Assembly: GCA_028277515.1 (NCBI GenBank)
Contig: JANQGC010000246.1
Location: 1 to 28,429, forward strand
Source of the DNA: Anaerolineae bacterium
GTDB lineage: Bacteria > Chloroflexota > Anaerolineae > Promineifilales > Promineifilaceae
DNA length: 28,429 bases
Reading direction: 5' to 3'
Each line of letters begins with the position of its first letter. The stretch's first letter is position 1. Shown piece by piece: positions 1 to 8,398 of this stretch. Made by a program: the position numbers and the translations under genes. The notes below the pieces were generated by a model. It was given only the letters and a program-made list of their open reading frames with translations, was not told the DNA's origin and did not search any database.

Positions 1-81
1 CCAAAATGAACATTTGCTTTCACCAATAATGGTCAGCTTATTGTAGCAAGATAGTGAAGATAAAACAGGGGGAAGGGGGTT

Positions 82-111
82 TCCGGATCAATCCGTAACG
101 ATTGATCCGGA
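82..111 (-). terminator. Perfect 12-bp hairpin after the HtrA-like gene
   Basis: TCCGGATCAATC (82-93) and its exact reverse complement (100-111) enclose a 6-nt loop. The stem begins 7 nt after the stop codon of the minus-strand protease gene, the usual place for a transcription terminator. There is no clear T-run directly behind it on the minus strand (the next bases are A and C rich), so it may be a hairpin that stabilises the 3' end or a terminator of non-standard form. The rest of 1-118 holds nothing else recognisable. Confidence 0.6.
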
Positions 112-118
112 CTAAAAA

Positions 119-1015
119 TTACGATCTTTCACCAATTTTTACATTTAATTCGCGGACTTCGCCACCGCGTATAACCTTGATTGGGACCTTTTGCCCCGTG
201 ATCTCACTTGACAATCTGCCCACAAGATCTTCATGTGACCGGATCGAGGTGCCTGCCATTTCCACAATGGTATCACCAAGGGTTAGGCCACCGGCTTCGG
301 CTGGACTGTCCAGTTCAACAGAGACGATTAAAAGGCCAATTTTTTGACCTATTTCTTCACGCAAATTACGAGGTAGTTTTACTCTTTGCGTGCTCACGCC
401 AAGATAACCTCTTTTCATTTTTCCGTGTGTTGCCAGGCTTTGCACTGTGCGATCCAATGTGCTCACATCTAAGGCCACGCTGACGCCCGGAAGCAGTGAG
501 GAGGAGTTCATGCCGATCAATTGGCCTCCCGCACTGACTAAAGGCCCACCGGAAAATCCCGGATACATCAATACATCAGTTTGAATATATTTATCGATTT
601 GTCCTCGTCGGTGCATGCGCCATGTTCCACCTAAGGCGCTGATGATGCCCTCAGTGGCTTGCACACTTTCGCCAGGTCTGGCCAGAGCGAATACGATATT
701 GCCAACCGATAGATTATTATCCAAATTGCGTGGAATTGGGCTGAGGTCGTTTTTTTCAATCTTTAAAAGGGCGATATCTGTGCTTCGATCACGCCCAAGG
801 AGGTTAGCTTCCACGGTTTCACCATTGGAAAGACCTACTTGTATCTTATTATCTCTACGCAGGACATGATTAGCTGTAATCACCAGCCCTTCTTCAGACC
901 AAACGATCCCGGTGGCGGGAAACCGCCGGCGACCATCGATCCGTAATACGCTCTTTTCTGCTTCCTTGATTAAAGCTGAAATTTCTTCGGATAATTGAAT
1001 TAAATTATTTGTCAT
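119..1015 (-). CDS. HtrA/DegP-like S1C serine protease with one PDZ domain
   Basis: A trypsin-fold protease (about residues 20-195) is followed by a PDZ domain (about 203-297). The catalytic triad is visible: His in ITANHVL (about 51), Asp in TDIALLKI (about 81) and Ser in GFSGGPL (about 156). The PDZ carries the carboxylate-binding loop GYLGV. Family members degrade or chaperone misfolded proteins. This one is short (about 298 aa) and begins directly with a charged helix: no signal peptide, lipobox or membrane segment is seen, so a cytoplasmic location is inferred, unlike most HtrA proteins. Two ATGs lie in tandem (1018 and 1015). AAGGAG at 1022-1027 is 6 nt from the second but only 3 nt from the first, so the second is chosen. 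It lies 102 nt downstream of the response regulator on the same strand and may be cotranscribed. Confidence 0.88.
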   Translation of the reverse strand: MTNNLIQLSEEISALIKEAEKSVLRIDGRRRFPATGIVWSEEGLVITANHVLRRDNKIQVGLSNGETVEANLLGRDRSTDIALLKIEKNDLSPIPRNLDNNLSVGNIVFALARPGESVQATEGIISALGGTWRMHRRGQIDKYIQTDVLMYPGFSGGPLVSAGGQLIGMNSSSLLPGVSVALDVSTLDRTVQSLATHGKMKRGYLGVSTQRVKLPRNLREEIGQKIGLLIVSVELDSPAEAGGLTLGDTIVEMAGTSIRSHEDLVGRLSSEITGQKVPIKVIRGGEVRELNVKIGERS

Positions 1016-1117
1016 CATGATCTCCTTTACTGTGCCAATATGGTAATGAGGTTTTTCACGGCAAACATCCCCATTCTTGGCAGGCTCAACCTGGTAATTT
1101 GGGTAGGTAGTGGGAAT

Positions 1118-1750
1118 CTATAGAGCAATCAGTCCGAGACGAGTGGCCTGGACAACTGCTTCTGTGCGGCTTTGGACATTTAGTTTGTTGAGTATGGAGT
1201 TGACGTGGAATTTTGCGGTATGTTGGCTGATATTAAGTTCTTGTGCGATTGCTCTATTGGTTAATCCTTCAGCTAAGAGTTGAAGGACTTGTTGTTCCCG
1301 GGGTGTTGGCAGTATGTCAAGATCTCCTTTCTGGTAACTGTTTGAAGGCAGAATTTTTGCGGCAATTTTGGGGTCAATGACGTGGAATCCGTGGGTGACG
1401 GCCGTGGCGGTAGCAAGCACTTCTTCGGGTGAGGCGTCCCGAAAAATCAATGCTTTTGAACCGGAAGTCCAGGCATCATCAGCCTGTATGGCGTCCGCAA
1501 GCAGGGTGATGACAGGCGTATCAATATCGTGAAAATCGAAGCTCATCGGATCCCCCACGTCAAGCCCCCAATCCCAAATCAGAAGCTCGGCTTCTGAATC
1601 TTCGATGTTGGTAGCCAAATCGGGCAAAAGTTCGGCCGGATTTGCCAGGCCAATGACCTGGCAGTCAGAAATCCCTTCAAGGAGGGATGATAATCCAGCC
1701 CTGACTAACGGATCGGTGGCTACAATCAATATCCGGAGGTTTTGCTCCAT
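1118..1750 (-). CDS. LuxR/NarL-type response regulator
   Basis: 210 aa. The N-terminal half (1-125) resembles a receiver domain: an Asp at about 13, a candidate phospho-acceptor Asp60 in LLIWDWG, Thr82 in VITLLAD and Lys99. The acidic pocket is reduced (TD instead of the usual two acidic residues), so phosphorylation is not certain. The C-terminal half (about 148-210) is a typical LuxR HTH: LTPREQQVLQLLAEGLTNRAIA, then NISQHTAKFHV as recognition helix. It probably activates or represses transcription. No partner histidine kinase is adjacent. It lies 42 nt downstream of the lipoprotein gene and upstream of the HtrA-like gene, all on the minus strand, so the three may form an envelope or stress unit (inference). 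No convincing Shine-Dalgarno sequence precedes the ATG. Confidence 0.85.
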   Translation of the reverse strand: MEQNLRILIVATDPLVRAGLSSLLEGISDCQVIGLANPAELLPDLATNIEDSEAELLIWDWGLDVGDPMSFDFHDIDTPVITLLADAIQADDAWTSGSKALIFRDASPEEVLATATAVTHGFHVIDPKIAAKILPSNSYQKGDLDILPTPREQQVLQLLAEGLTNRAIAQELNISQHTAKFHVNSILNKLNVQSRTEAVVQATRLGLIAL

Positions 1751-1754
1751 TATT

Positions 1755-1791
1755 GCAATCTAACACCGCAATCTAAAAAACGGGTTAGATT
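1755..1791. repeat. Short direct plus inverted repeat between lipoprotein and response regulator
   Basis: GCAATCTAA occurs at 1755-1763 and again at 1768-1776 (13-bp phase). AATCTAA (1770-1776) is also inverted as TTAGATT at 1785-1791, giving a 7-bp stem with an 8-nt loop just after the lipoprotein stop codon. It could be an operator of the response regulator or a weak transcript-end hairpin; the sequence does not decide. Confidence 0.35.
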
Positions 1792-1792
1792 A

Positions 1793-3313
1793 TTATTTTG
1801 TCAGTAGAATTTCATAGGACATTCGAGCAAAGTCAAATTCCCCCACACGAATACTGTACATGCCATCAGATAGGGCTTCAAAATCCTGAATCAGTTCCGT
1901 TTCGCCGGTGTCGGTCTGATCAATCGCATCAAGCCGCGATCCGTTGGGATCGTAAATCTCCAGATAAGGATCAGCCTGGTTATTGGGCGTCACTCTCAAG
2001 CTAAATGTTTCCCCCGATGTCAAGGAAAAAAACCAAAAGTGATCGTTATCTTCTTGCAGCGTTTCATTTTGTGGAGAGGCGGAGGTCAAATTCCCTTTGA
2101 AAATAAATGAATAGGAAGTTTCATCTAAAGCCATCAAGCCATAATCAGCTTCAGCGCCATTCTGATTTTCAACTTGTAAACGATAAAGGCCGCTTTCGTC
2201 AATTGAGAAATTTGTTACTGTTTCAACCTGGCCTTGCCCGGCCTGATTTTGGGAATCGAGAATCTTTGTTCCTGATTCGTCAATAATAGAAATGATCAAG
2301 TTGGCCGAGGGATCAGGGGCCGTCGTAATCGTAATTGACGTGGCATTATCAATAGTCAATGTCCAACGATCGGGCACGCCTTCTTCGAGAGTTGAAATTC
2401 TAAGATCCTCAAAATTGATCGAGCCTCGATTGTTAAAATCATCAGCGGCCGAAGGTGAGGATGATGCCGTAGGCTGGGGGGTTGCCGTCTCACTACCAGG
2501 TGTTGCTGTAGATCCTGGCGTTCCGGTTGAAGTTGTTGTTATTGACCCCGTAGCAGTTATGATGGGGGTTGAAGTTAAGATCGATGGTGGGATTGGGGTT
2601 GGCGTCAAAGTGGTTGCTCCTTGAGTGGGTTCAAGACCGGGAATTTGAGTCAATGAAGGGGTCGGGCTGGGGACAGATGGTGTCTCAGTGACGTTGGCCG
2701 CTGGATCTGTTGGAACTACGGTTTGAGTTCCCGTTATGGAAATTGTGTCTGTAGGAAGTGGTTCGGTCTCATCTTCCGGAACTGATGCAATTTCGGTTAA
2801 GACCACTGTGCCAATAGGTTCACCTTGCGGGTCTCTTACCAGTGGATGGGGTGAAATAATTCTACTCACGTTAAGATACCAAACCTCCTGTACAGACGCT
2901 GATTTGCCGCAACCAACGGGTCCCGTATATCGCAGCCAACGCCCTTCAACCGTTATTGGTTGATTATCAGCCAGCAGCGATGTTATCTGAGTATCATGCC
3001 CGGTAGCATTGGCAAGTAACCCTTCACCAACGACACCCCAGGTTGCCGGGCTTAAGTGAGGATCTTCACGACAAGAGAGAACGGGCAATTTCTTGTATTC
3101 ACCAGAAAGCTGGAGCGTGGCGCCTTCAAAGAACTCAGGATTGGCGGCAAGATTTGATAATGATATGGGAATGGATTCACTCAACGGAGGTCTAAGTGGA
3201 TTCCTGGTTGAAGAAAAAGGGGTTGGCGTGACCCGATCATTTGTTGTGTTTGGCCTACAGGAAACTAACAACAAAACAATGACCAGGAAAAGTGTTTGTC
3301 GGTGCCTAATCAT
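1793..3313 (-). CDS. Secreted lipoprotein with OB-like N-domain, Thr/Pro linker and two PPC-like domains
   Basis: 506 aa. MIRHRQTLFLVIVLLLVSC is a lipoprotein signal peptide with the lipobox LVSC, lipidated at Cys19. Residues about 45-180 form a globular domain with a pattern resembling an OB fold (LAANPEFFEGATLQLSGEY, then TVEGRWLRYTG). A low-complexity Thr/Pro/Ser linker follows (about 185-290, with many T-P steps). The C-terminal part holds two beta-rich repeats of about 100 aa, roughly 293-395 and 400-506, each ending in a YxLxV/YSIRV-type strand. They resemble bacterial pre-peptidase C-terminal (PPC) domains, for example DHFWFFSLTSGETFSLRV and DGMYSIRV. PPC domains usually help secreted proteins fold or bind; no catalytic domain is seen here. 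Role unknown: a cell-surface protein exposed on a flexible stalk. First gene of the minus-strand group. Confidence 0.82.
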   Translation of the reverse strand: MIRHRQTLFLVIVLLLVSCRPNTTNDRVTPTPFSSTRNPLRPPLSESIPISLSNLAANPEFFEGATLQLSGEYKKLPVLSCREDPHLSPATWGVVGEGLLANATGHDTQITSLLADNQPITVEGRWLRYTGPVGCGKSASVQEVWYLNVSRIISPHPLVRDPQGEPIGTVVLTEIASVPEDETEPLPTDTISITGTQTVVPTDPAANVTETPSVPSPTPSLTQIPGLEPTQGATTLTPTPIPPSILTSTPIITATGSITTTSTGTPGSTATPGSETATPQPTASSSPSAADDFNNRGSINFEDLRISTLEEGVPDRWTLTIDNATSITITTAPDPSANLIISIIDESGTKILDSQNQAGQGQVETVTNFSIDESGLYRLQVENQNGAEADYGLMALDETSYSFIFKGNLTSASPQNETLQEDNDHFWFFSLTSGETFSLRVTPNNQADPYLEIYDPNGSRLDAIDQTDTGETELIQDFEALSDGMYSIRVGEFDFARMSYEILLTK

Positions 3314-3621
3314 AATTTATGTTGGTCCTGATTATGATTGCCTTTATTGGATTGAGAAACAAAGGCTGTTTGAGAACTATGCGGACCAATAAACATAGTT
3401 TACCAGATTCCAAGCTGTTAGATAGGTAGAAGGTAGGAAGTTGTTCATTTTGAGGGCATAGACTCCCTGAGAATGGTTGACACGTAATGGATTGAATCGG
3501 CAATGTCAGAGAAATGAAGGAATTAAATGGTAAATGAACTTATTTCAGAATATTGGTTGACATTCATAACTAATCATCTAAAATAAGTTTATATACATTA
3601 GTAATATCCTTCAGATCGTAA
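3314..3621. other. Divergent intergenic region (308 bp)
   Basis: This region separates the minus-strand lipoprotein from the plus-strand Lrp operon. It contains the Lrp promoter described separately and a 9-bp direct repeat, TGGTTGACA, at 3474-3482 and 3554-3562; the second copy supplies the -35 box. For the lipoprotein, a weak AGGA lies about 11 nt before its ATG. No small ORF with good support was found. Confidence 0.5.
3557..3584 (+). promoter_or_regulatory. Sigma-70-type promoter of the Lrp/tyrosine catabolism operon
   Basis: TTGACA (3557-3562), a 16-bp spacer and TAAAAT (3579-3584) match the -35/-10 consensus at 11 of 12 positions. Transcription would start near 3591, leaving a leader of about 30 nt before the ATG at 3622. 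The surroundings are AT-rich, as is common for Lrp-type autoregulated promoters. No clear Shine-Dalgarno sequence precedes the ATG. Confidence 0.6.
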
Positions 3622-4104
3622 ATGAAAATTAAACTTGATAGAAAAGATGTTTTGCTGTTGCAATATTTGCAAGATGATGCCCGAATTTCCAATGCGGAAT
3701 TAGCTCGACGCGTTGATTTATCATCCCCAGGATTGCAAAAACGGCTTCGCCGGTTGGAAGAATCCGGTGTGGTTGAGCAGTATGTCACTTTGCTCAATAG
3801 AGAGGCAGTCGGTTATGACATGCTTTGTTATATTCAGGTTACCCTGAGGCGTCATGAGCCTGATGCTATCTCGCGATTCCGACAGGTTGTACAGGATATG
3901 CCGGAAGTCCTGGAATGCTACCACGTGACCGGTGAATTTGATTATCTATTGAAAGTAGTTGTGCGTAATCGAAAACATTTAGAGCGTTTTTTAATGGAGA
4001 CGCTTACACCTGTGCAAGGGATGGACACCATTCGCACAAGTTTGGTGTTGAGTGAGATTAAAGCAACGACGGCTATGGAGATAAAAAGAAATTCGGATAA
4101 ATGA
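3622..4104 (+). CDS. Lrp/AsnC-family transcriptional regulator
   Basis: 160 aa, the usual length for the family. The N-terminal winged HTH (about 3-55) shows LDRKDVLLLQYLQDDARISNAELARRVDLSSPGLQKRLRRLEESGVV. The C-terminal RAM (effector-binding) domain spans about 67-145 and includes the loop TGEFDYLLKVVV that typically binds amino acids at the dimer-dimer interface. Lrp-type proteins sense amino acids and control the genes of their metabolism. As first gene of an operon for tyrosine breakdown, this one most likely senses tyrosine or phenylalanine (inference). Its stop codon overlaps the start of the aminotransferase (ATGA, 4101-4104), indicating translational coupling. Confidence 0.92.
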   Translation: MKIKLDRKDVLLLQYLQDDARISNAELARRVDLSSPGLQKRLRRLEESGVVEQYVTLLNREAVGYDMLCYIQVTLRRHEPDAISRFRQVVQDMPEVLECYHVTGEFDYLLKVVVRNRKHLERFLMETLTPVQGMDTIRTSLVLSEIKATTAMEIKRNSDK

Positions 4105-5315
4105 TGCAAGAGATAATTTTTCCACAAGAGATTCAGTTAGCAGAATGGACCCGAGGTGTTAATCGTTCAGTCCTGCGAGAAATGATCGCTGTTGTTTCAA
4201 AAGCGGGAATCCTTTCCTTCGCTGGGGGATTGCCGGCGCCGGAACTTTTTCCAAAGGTCGAATTAACCAAAGCGTTTAATGATGTGCTGCTCTCCGATTC
4301 AAACGCGCTGCAATATCGACCACCTCTTGCTTCGTTAAAAAAACATATTGTCGACCTCATGGCACTTAGAGGTGTGCATTGTCATGAAGAGCAAATTTTC
4401 CTGACCACGGGGGCACAACAAGGATTAAATGTTTTGACCCGGCTTCTTCTCAATCCGGGAAGTGAGGTGGTGCTAGAGGAAATTGTCTATACAGGAGCAC
4501 AGCAAGTAATCTTTCCCCTGCAACCTAAAATAATTTCTATTTCTACCGATTTAGAAACCGGAATGGATGTAGAGCAGTTATCTACTAACTTGGCGCTTGG
4601 TGCACACCCGGCATACATTTACACCATCCCTCAATCACACAATCCGCTTGGCGTGACTTTAAGCATGGAAAAGCGGAAGCAGTTGGTCGATTTAGCTGCC
4701 AGGTACGGTGTCCCAGTTATTGAAGATGATCCCTACGGATTCCTAACCTATCATGGTGAGCCAATTCCACCTATTTATTCGTTGAATCGCGATTGGGTGT
4801 TTTACTTAGGATCTTTTTCCAAAATAATGGCGCCGGCATTACGTTTAGGCTGGATTGTCGCTCCTGAGCATTTGATTCCCCGATTGACGGTTGTAAAAGA
4901 AGCCGGCGATTTAGAATCATCTGCCTTAACCCAACGGGCGGTTTCCTCCTTTTTAGGGTCAGGAACATTCCAAGCGCATATGCAAAAATTAAATAGGGCT
5001 TATGGTAGTCGTCTGGCCATGATGCTTGACGCCCTCAGTAAATATTTTCCGGCGGAAGCTTACTGGTCAGTGCCATCCGGAGGTATGTTTATTTGGGTGG
5101 AACTGCCGAAGGAAATTGATGCGGTCAAGTTATTAGATTATGCGGTTGCTGAGGAGCAGGTGGCCTTTATTCCTGGACATGCCTTTGCTCTTCCGGATCA
5201 TCCGCAGGTGCAATGTCGCGCGCGGCATTGCCTGCGTCTTAGTTTTTCCAATTGTACAACCGAACAAATAGAAGACGGTATCTATCGCCTGGCGAGAGTC
5301 ATCAATCATTTTTAG
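4101..5315 (+). CDS. PLP-dependent aminotransferase (fold type I), probable aromatic aminotransferase
   Basis: 404 aa. Class I/II aminotransferase of the LysN/MocR-catalytic-domain type, without an N-terminal GntR HTH. Visible landmarks: FAGGLPAPELFP near 40-51, typical of the 2-aminoadipate/aromatic aminotransferase group; SHNPLG with Asn181; IEDDPYG with the pyridine-binding Asp near 209-210; the Schiff-base Lys241 in GSFSKIMAPALRLGW; and an Arg for the substrate carboxylate in CLRLSFSN near the C-terminus. Given its neighbours it probably converts tyrosine (and phenylalanine) to 4-hydroxyphenylpyruvate (phenylpyruvate), the substrate of the next gene; this is inferred from the operon. The start ATG overlaps the regulator stop by 4 nt; a second ATG follows at 4104. 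The gap to the dioxygenase gene is 20 nt. Confidence 0.9.
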   Translation: MMQEIIFPQEIQLAEWTRGVNRSVLREMIAVVSKAGILSFAGGLPAPELFPKVELTKAFNDVLLSDSNALQYRPPLASLKKHIVDLMALRGVHCHEEQIFLTTGAQQGLNVLTRLLLNPGSEVVLEEIVYTGAQQVIFPLQPKIISISTDLETGMDVEQLSTNLALGAHPAYIYTIPQSHNPLGVTLSMEKRKQLVDLAARYGVPVIEDDPYGFLTYHGEPIPPIYSLNRDWVFYLGSFSKIMAPALRLGWIVAPEHLIPRLTVVKEAGDLESSALTQRAVSSFLGSGTFQAHMQKLNRAYGSRLAMMLDALSKYFPAEAYWSVPSGGMFIWVELPKEIDAVKLLDYAVAEEQVAFIPGHAFALPDHPQVQCRARHCLRLSFSNCTTEQIEDGIYRLARVINHF

Positions 5316-5335
5316 AGCGAATAGGAGGTACACTA

Positions 5336-6442
5336 ATGAGTGAAGATTTTATGCCAATCAATGGGGTTGACCATGTTGAGTTTTTTGTTGGCAACGCCAA
5401 ACAAGCAGCTCATTTTTATCGCACAGGTTTTGGTTTTACGAATAGTGCTTATAGTGGATTAGAAACAGGCAATCGGGATACGGCATCATATGTGTTGGAA
5501 CAGGGTAAAATCCGCCTGGTTCTGACAACAGCGATGGGGCCGGATCATCCTATTGCTCGTCATGTTCATCTTCATGGTGATGGTGTTGGGATTATCGCTT
5601 TATCCGTTCCTGACGCGGCAAGTGCGTATCAAGAGGCTACATCGCGGGGAGCGATGGGCGCGATTAAACCTCAGGCTGTTGAAGATGAGTTTGGTGTCTA
5701 CCGTTTTTCGGCAATCCGCTGTTATGGGGATACCCTGATTAAGTTTGTGGACCGCTCCGGCTACAAAGGAAGTTTTGCACCAGGTTTTGTGATTAGAAAT
5801 GGGGCAAATGGTAAAAATGGACGCCACAAAGGATATGGGTTGGCCAGTATTGACCATATCGTGGGCAATGTAGAACTCGGAGCCATGAATCGATGGGTTG
5901 ATTTTTTTGCCCAGTCGATGGGATTTTCACAGTTGGTTCATTTTGATGATGAAGATATTTCAACTGAATATTCAGCATTAATGTCTAAAGTGATGCAAAA
6001 TGGGAGTGGAAAGGTCAAGTTTCCTATTAATGAACCGGCCGAAGGGAAAAAGAAATCTCAAATTGAGGAATACCTGGATTTTTATTATGGACCAGGTGTA
6101 CAACACATTGCCTGCGCTACGGGAAATATTATTGATACGGTTAATAAATTACAAGAAAGCGGGATTGAATTTTTACGTGTACCGACCACATATTATGATG
6201 CCCTGGAGAGTCGCGTAGGGAAAATTAATGAACCCGTTGATAAATTGGCTGAATTGGGCATTCTTGTTGATCGAGACGATGAAGGATATTTGCTGCAAAT
6301 TTTCACTAAACCAGTTGAGGATCGACCAACGGTGTTTTATGAGATTATCGAACGGCATGGTTCCAGGGGATTTGGCAAGGGTAATTTTAAGGCTTTGTTT
6401 GAAGCGATTGAAAGAGAACAGGCTTTGCGTGGAAATCTTTAA
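5336..6442 (+). CDS. hpd: 4-hydroxyphenylpyruvate dioxygenase
   Basis: 368 aa. It converts 4-hydroxyphenylpyruvate plus O2 to homogentisate and CO2, using Fe(II). Two vicinal-oxygen-chelate repeats are seen: INGVDHVEFFVGNAKQAAHFY (about 8-28) and LASIDHIVGNVELGAMNRWVDFF (about 169-191). The iron-binding triad of the C-terminal half is intact: His174 (SIDHIVG), His257 (GVQHIAC) and Glu336 (FYEIIERHG). The start is the ATG at 5336, preceded by AGGAGG at 5323-5328 with a 7-nt spacer. The frame is open further upstream to 5252, but that part lies inside the aminotransferase gene. It sits directly before homogentisate dioxygenase, which points to catabolism rather than tocopherol or plastoquinone synthesis. 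Confidence 0.96.
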   Translation: MSEDFMPINGVDHVEFFVGNAKQAAHFYRTGFGFTNSAYSGLETGNRDTASYVLEQGKIRLVLTTAMGPDHPIARHVHLHGDGVGIIALSVPDAASAYQEATSRGAMGAIKPQAVEDEFGVYRFSAIRCYGDTLIKFVDRSGYKGSFAPGFVIRNGANGKNGRHKGYGLASIDHIVGNVELGAMNRWVDFFAQSMGFSQLVHFDDEDISTEYSALMSKVMQNGSGKVKFPINEPAEGKKKSQIEEYLDFYYGPGVQHIACATGNIIDTVNKLQESGIEFLRVPTTYYDALESRVGKINEPVDKLAELGILVDRDDEGYLLQIFTKPVEDRPTVFYEIIERHGSRGFGKGNFKALFEAIEREQALRGNL

Positions 6443-6457
6443 TCCAGGGAGCGTGAT

Positions 6458-7618
6458 ATGACCTATTACTATAAAAAAGGAATTATTCCTCACAAACGAC
6501 ATACGCAATTCAGACAGGAAGATGGATCACTTTACCATGAGGAGGTGATGGGCATTCATGGATTCGCGGGAATCCAGTCTATTCTTTACCATCTGAAACC
6601 TCCAACGGCCGTCCGTCGAATTGAAAACGGGCAGCTACTCACTATCCCATACGAAGATCCGGGAACGCTTCGTCCGCGCCATCTACGTTCAGCATCTTTG
6701 CCGGCTGGAGGAGATGCCATACATTCGCGGGTGCCCTTGATGGGCAATAACGATGTCATCCTATACATTGCCCGCCCCAACAAAGCTATGGATTTTTGGT
6801 ATAAATTTGCCCATGGGGATGATGTTCTTTTCATTCATGATGGCACCGGCGTCCTGGAAAGCCAGTTTGGAAATTTAACCTACCGCCCAGGAGATTACCT
6901 TGTCATCCCAACAGGTGTCATTTGGCGAATAATACCTGATGAAGATGTGGAGCAAAGGATGCTGATTATCGAATCCTATGGCCATGTTGTGCCACCCAAA
7001 CGGTACTTGAATAATTATGGCCAATTCCTGGAAAATTCTCCTTACTGCGAGCGTGATATTCGTCCCCCGGAAAAATTGATCACGCATGATGAAGAAGGGG
7101 AGTTTGAGGTTCGCGTGAGAGCGCGAGGAACTATCACTCGATTTATATATGATCACCATCCCCTGGATGTGGTTGGTTGGGATGGTCATTTATGGCCCTA
7201 CGCGTTTAACATCGAAGATTTTGAACCGATTACCGGACGGGTGCACCAACCCCCGCCTGTTCACCAGACTTTTGATGGTCCAGGGTTTGTTGTTTGCTCA
7301 TTTGTCCCTAGAATGTTTGATTATCATCCGTTGGCAATTCCGGCACCTTACAACCACTCCAATGTCGATTCTGATGAAGTCTTGTACTATGTCGAAGGGG
7401 ACTTTATGTCTCGCAAAGGAATTGAACGCGCGTCATTCACTGTCCATCCAAACGGAATCCCGCATGGCCCGCACCCGGGAACTTATGAAGGCTCTATCGG
7501 CAGAGAAAAGACGGAAGAATTGGCCGTTATGGTTGATACGTTTCGACCTCTACGGCTGACCGGCCATGCTTTAGAGATTGAAGATGAGGATTACGCTTAC
7601 AGTTGGCTCCCTCATTGA
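6458..7618 (+). CDS. hmgA: Homogentisate 1,2-dioxygenase
   Basis: 386 aa. Cupin-fold Fe(II) enzyme that opens the ring of homogentisate to 4-maleylacetoacetate. The N-terminus (MTYYYKKGIIPHKRHTQFR) and the core VCSFVPRMFDYHPLAIPAPYNHSNVDSDEVLYYVEGDFMSRKGIE match the bacterial homogentisate dioxygenase family. Candidate iron ligands are His300, Glu307 and His336 (IPHGPHPG). The His-to-Glu spacing is 7, one longer than the 6 of the human enzyme (His335/Glu341); this seems to be a feature of the shorter bacterial subgroup. AGGGAG at 6446-6451 lies 6 nt before the ATG. It follows hpd by 15 nt. Maleylacetoacetate isomerase and fumarylacetoacetase are not in the window. Confidence 0.93.
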   Translation: MTYYYKKGIIPHKRHTQFRQEDGSLYHEEVMGIHGFAGIQSILYHLKPPTAVRRIENGQLLTIPYEDPGTLRPRHLRSASLPAGGDAIHSRVPLMGNNDVILYIARPNKAMDFWYKFAHGDDVLFIHDGTGVLESQFGNLTYRPGDYLVIPTGVIWRIIPDEDVEQRMLIIESYGHVVPPKRYLNNYGQFLENSPYCERDIRPPEKLITHDEEGEFEVRVRARGTITRFIYDHHPLDVVGWDGHLWPYAFNIEDFEPITGRVHQPPPVHQTFDGPGFVVCSFVPRMFDYHPLAIPAPYNHSNVDSDEVLYYVEGDFMSRKGIERASFTVHPNGIPHGPHPGTYEGSIGREKTEELAVMVDTFRPLRLTGHALEIEDEDYAYSWLPH

Positions 7619-7622
7619 TAAT

Positions 7623-7680
7623 GTGATGGTCACTTTGGTCATTATTTGAGTGGCAATACAGATAATAATCTGACTGTCAC
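7623..7680. repeat. Paired palindromic repeat (GTGAC/GTCAC family), copy 1
   Basis: GTGATGGTCAC (7623-7633) and CTGACTGTCAC (7670-7680) lie with a 47-bp start-to-start distance in the 83-bp gap between hmgA and the flavin reductase gene. The same architecture, two imperfect GTGACNGTCAC palindromes 48 bp apart, recurs at 16622-16680. The interior of both shows a TGGCA followed by a GATAATAA/GAAATAA stretch. Probably an intergenic REP-like element, here degenerated and lying inside an operon. Confidence 0.5.
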
Positions 7681-7701
7681 TACAAGGCTAAAAAAAGGCA
7701 A

Positions 7702-8334
7702 ATGATTGTTGATCCGGGAAACTTAAATAGAAAAGACCGATATAAATTGATGATTGGATCGATATTACCAAGACCCATTGCCTGGGTTAGTACCATTGAT
7801 GAGGTTGGTAATATCAATCTTGCTCCTTTTTCTTATTTTACGGCCGTTTGTCCCGATCCGATGACACTTTTATTCTGTCCCGGGGTTTTGCCCAACGGTG
7901 AAAAAAAGAACACATGGCGCAACATTGAAAAGATTCCTGAATTTGTGATCAATATCACCAATGAAGAAACGGCCGAAGCGATGAATCTTTCGGCTACAGT
8001 TCTGCCATACGGTCAATCCGAATTTGAATGGGCCAGTGTTACGCCCATACCAAGCAAAACCATTTCCGTTCCCAGGGTGGCTGAAGCGCCGATAAGCTTT
8101 GAATGCAAACTGTTGGAAATCACGACAGTTAGTGATCGCGTGGGTGGAGGAGCTGCTATTTTAGGTGTTGTGCAAAAAATCCACATTCGTGATGATTTAT
8201 ATCACGACGGCTATGTGGACCTGGCGTTATTGCGTCCAATTGGCCGTTTGGCCGGGGCGGGGTATACAAAGGTTAAGGACACATTTGAAATGCACCGTGT
8301 TCCGCCGCCACAAGTTGAAGCAGATAAGTCTTAA
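7702..8334 (+). CDS. Flavin reductase-like, FMN-binding split-barrel protein
   Basis: 210 aa. Flavin-reductase-like domain over about residues 8-170, with GSILPRPIAWVSTIDEVGNINLAPFSYFTAVCPDPMTLLFC, the conserved flavin-binding stretch of this family (R-P-I-A-W-V-S-T, then N-L-A-P-F-S-Y-F). Such proteins bind FMN and either reduce it with NAD(P)H for a partner oxygenase or act as stand-alone flavoenzymes. It is the last gene of the tyrosine operon, 83 nt after hmgA, with a weak AAGG before the ATG. No flavin-dependent monooxygenase is in the operon, and neither hpd nor hmgA needs flavin, so its role here is open. Confidence 0.85.
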   Translation: MIVDPGNLNRKDRYKLMIGSILPRPIAWVSTIDEVGNINLAPFSYFTAVCPDPMTLLFCPGVLPNGEKKNTWRNIEKIPEFVINITNEETAEAMNLSATVLPYGQSEFEWASVTPIPSKTISVPRVAEAPISFECKLLEITTVSDRVGGGAAILGVVQKIHIRDDLYHDGYVDLALLRPIGRLAGAGYTKVKDTFEMHRVPPPQVEADKS

Positions 8335-8398
8335 AACATTGTCGGTATTCCCTAAATGATGTCTATCTAACTATCTGAACACCTGACGTAGAATTAAA

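Noticed and set aside
2292..2624. Valine-rich open frame on the plus strand opposite the lipoprotein linker
   Set aside because: It is the antisense reading of the Thr/Pro repeat region; low complexity and no ribosome binding site.
5252..5335. 28-residue extension of 4-hydroxyphenylpyruvate dioxygenase
   Set aside because: It lies inside the aminotransferase gene; a perfect AGGAGG sits before the ATG at 5336, and family homology begins there.
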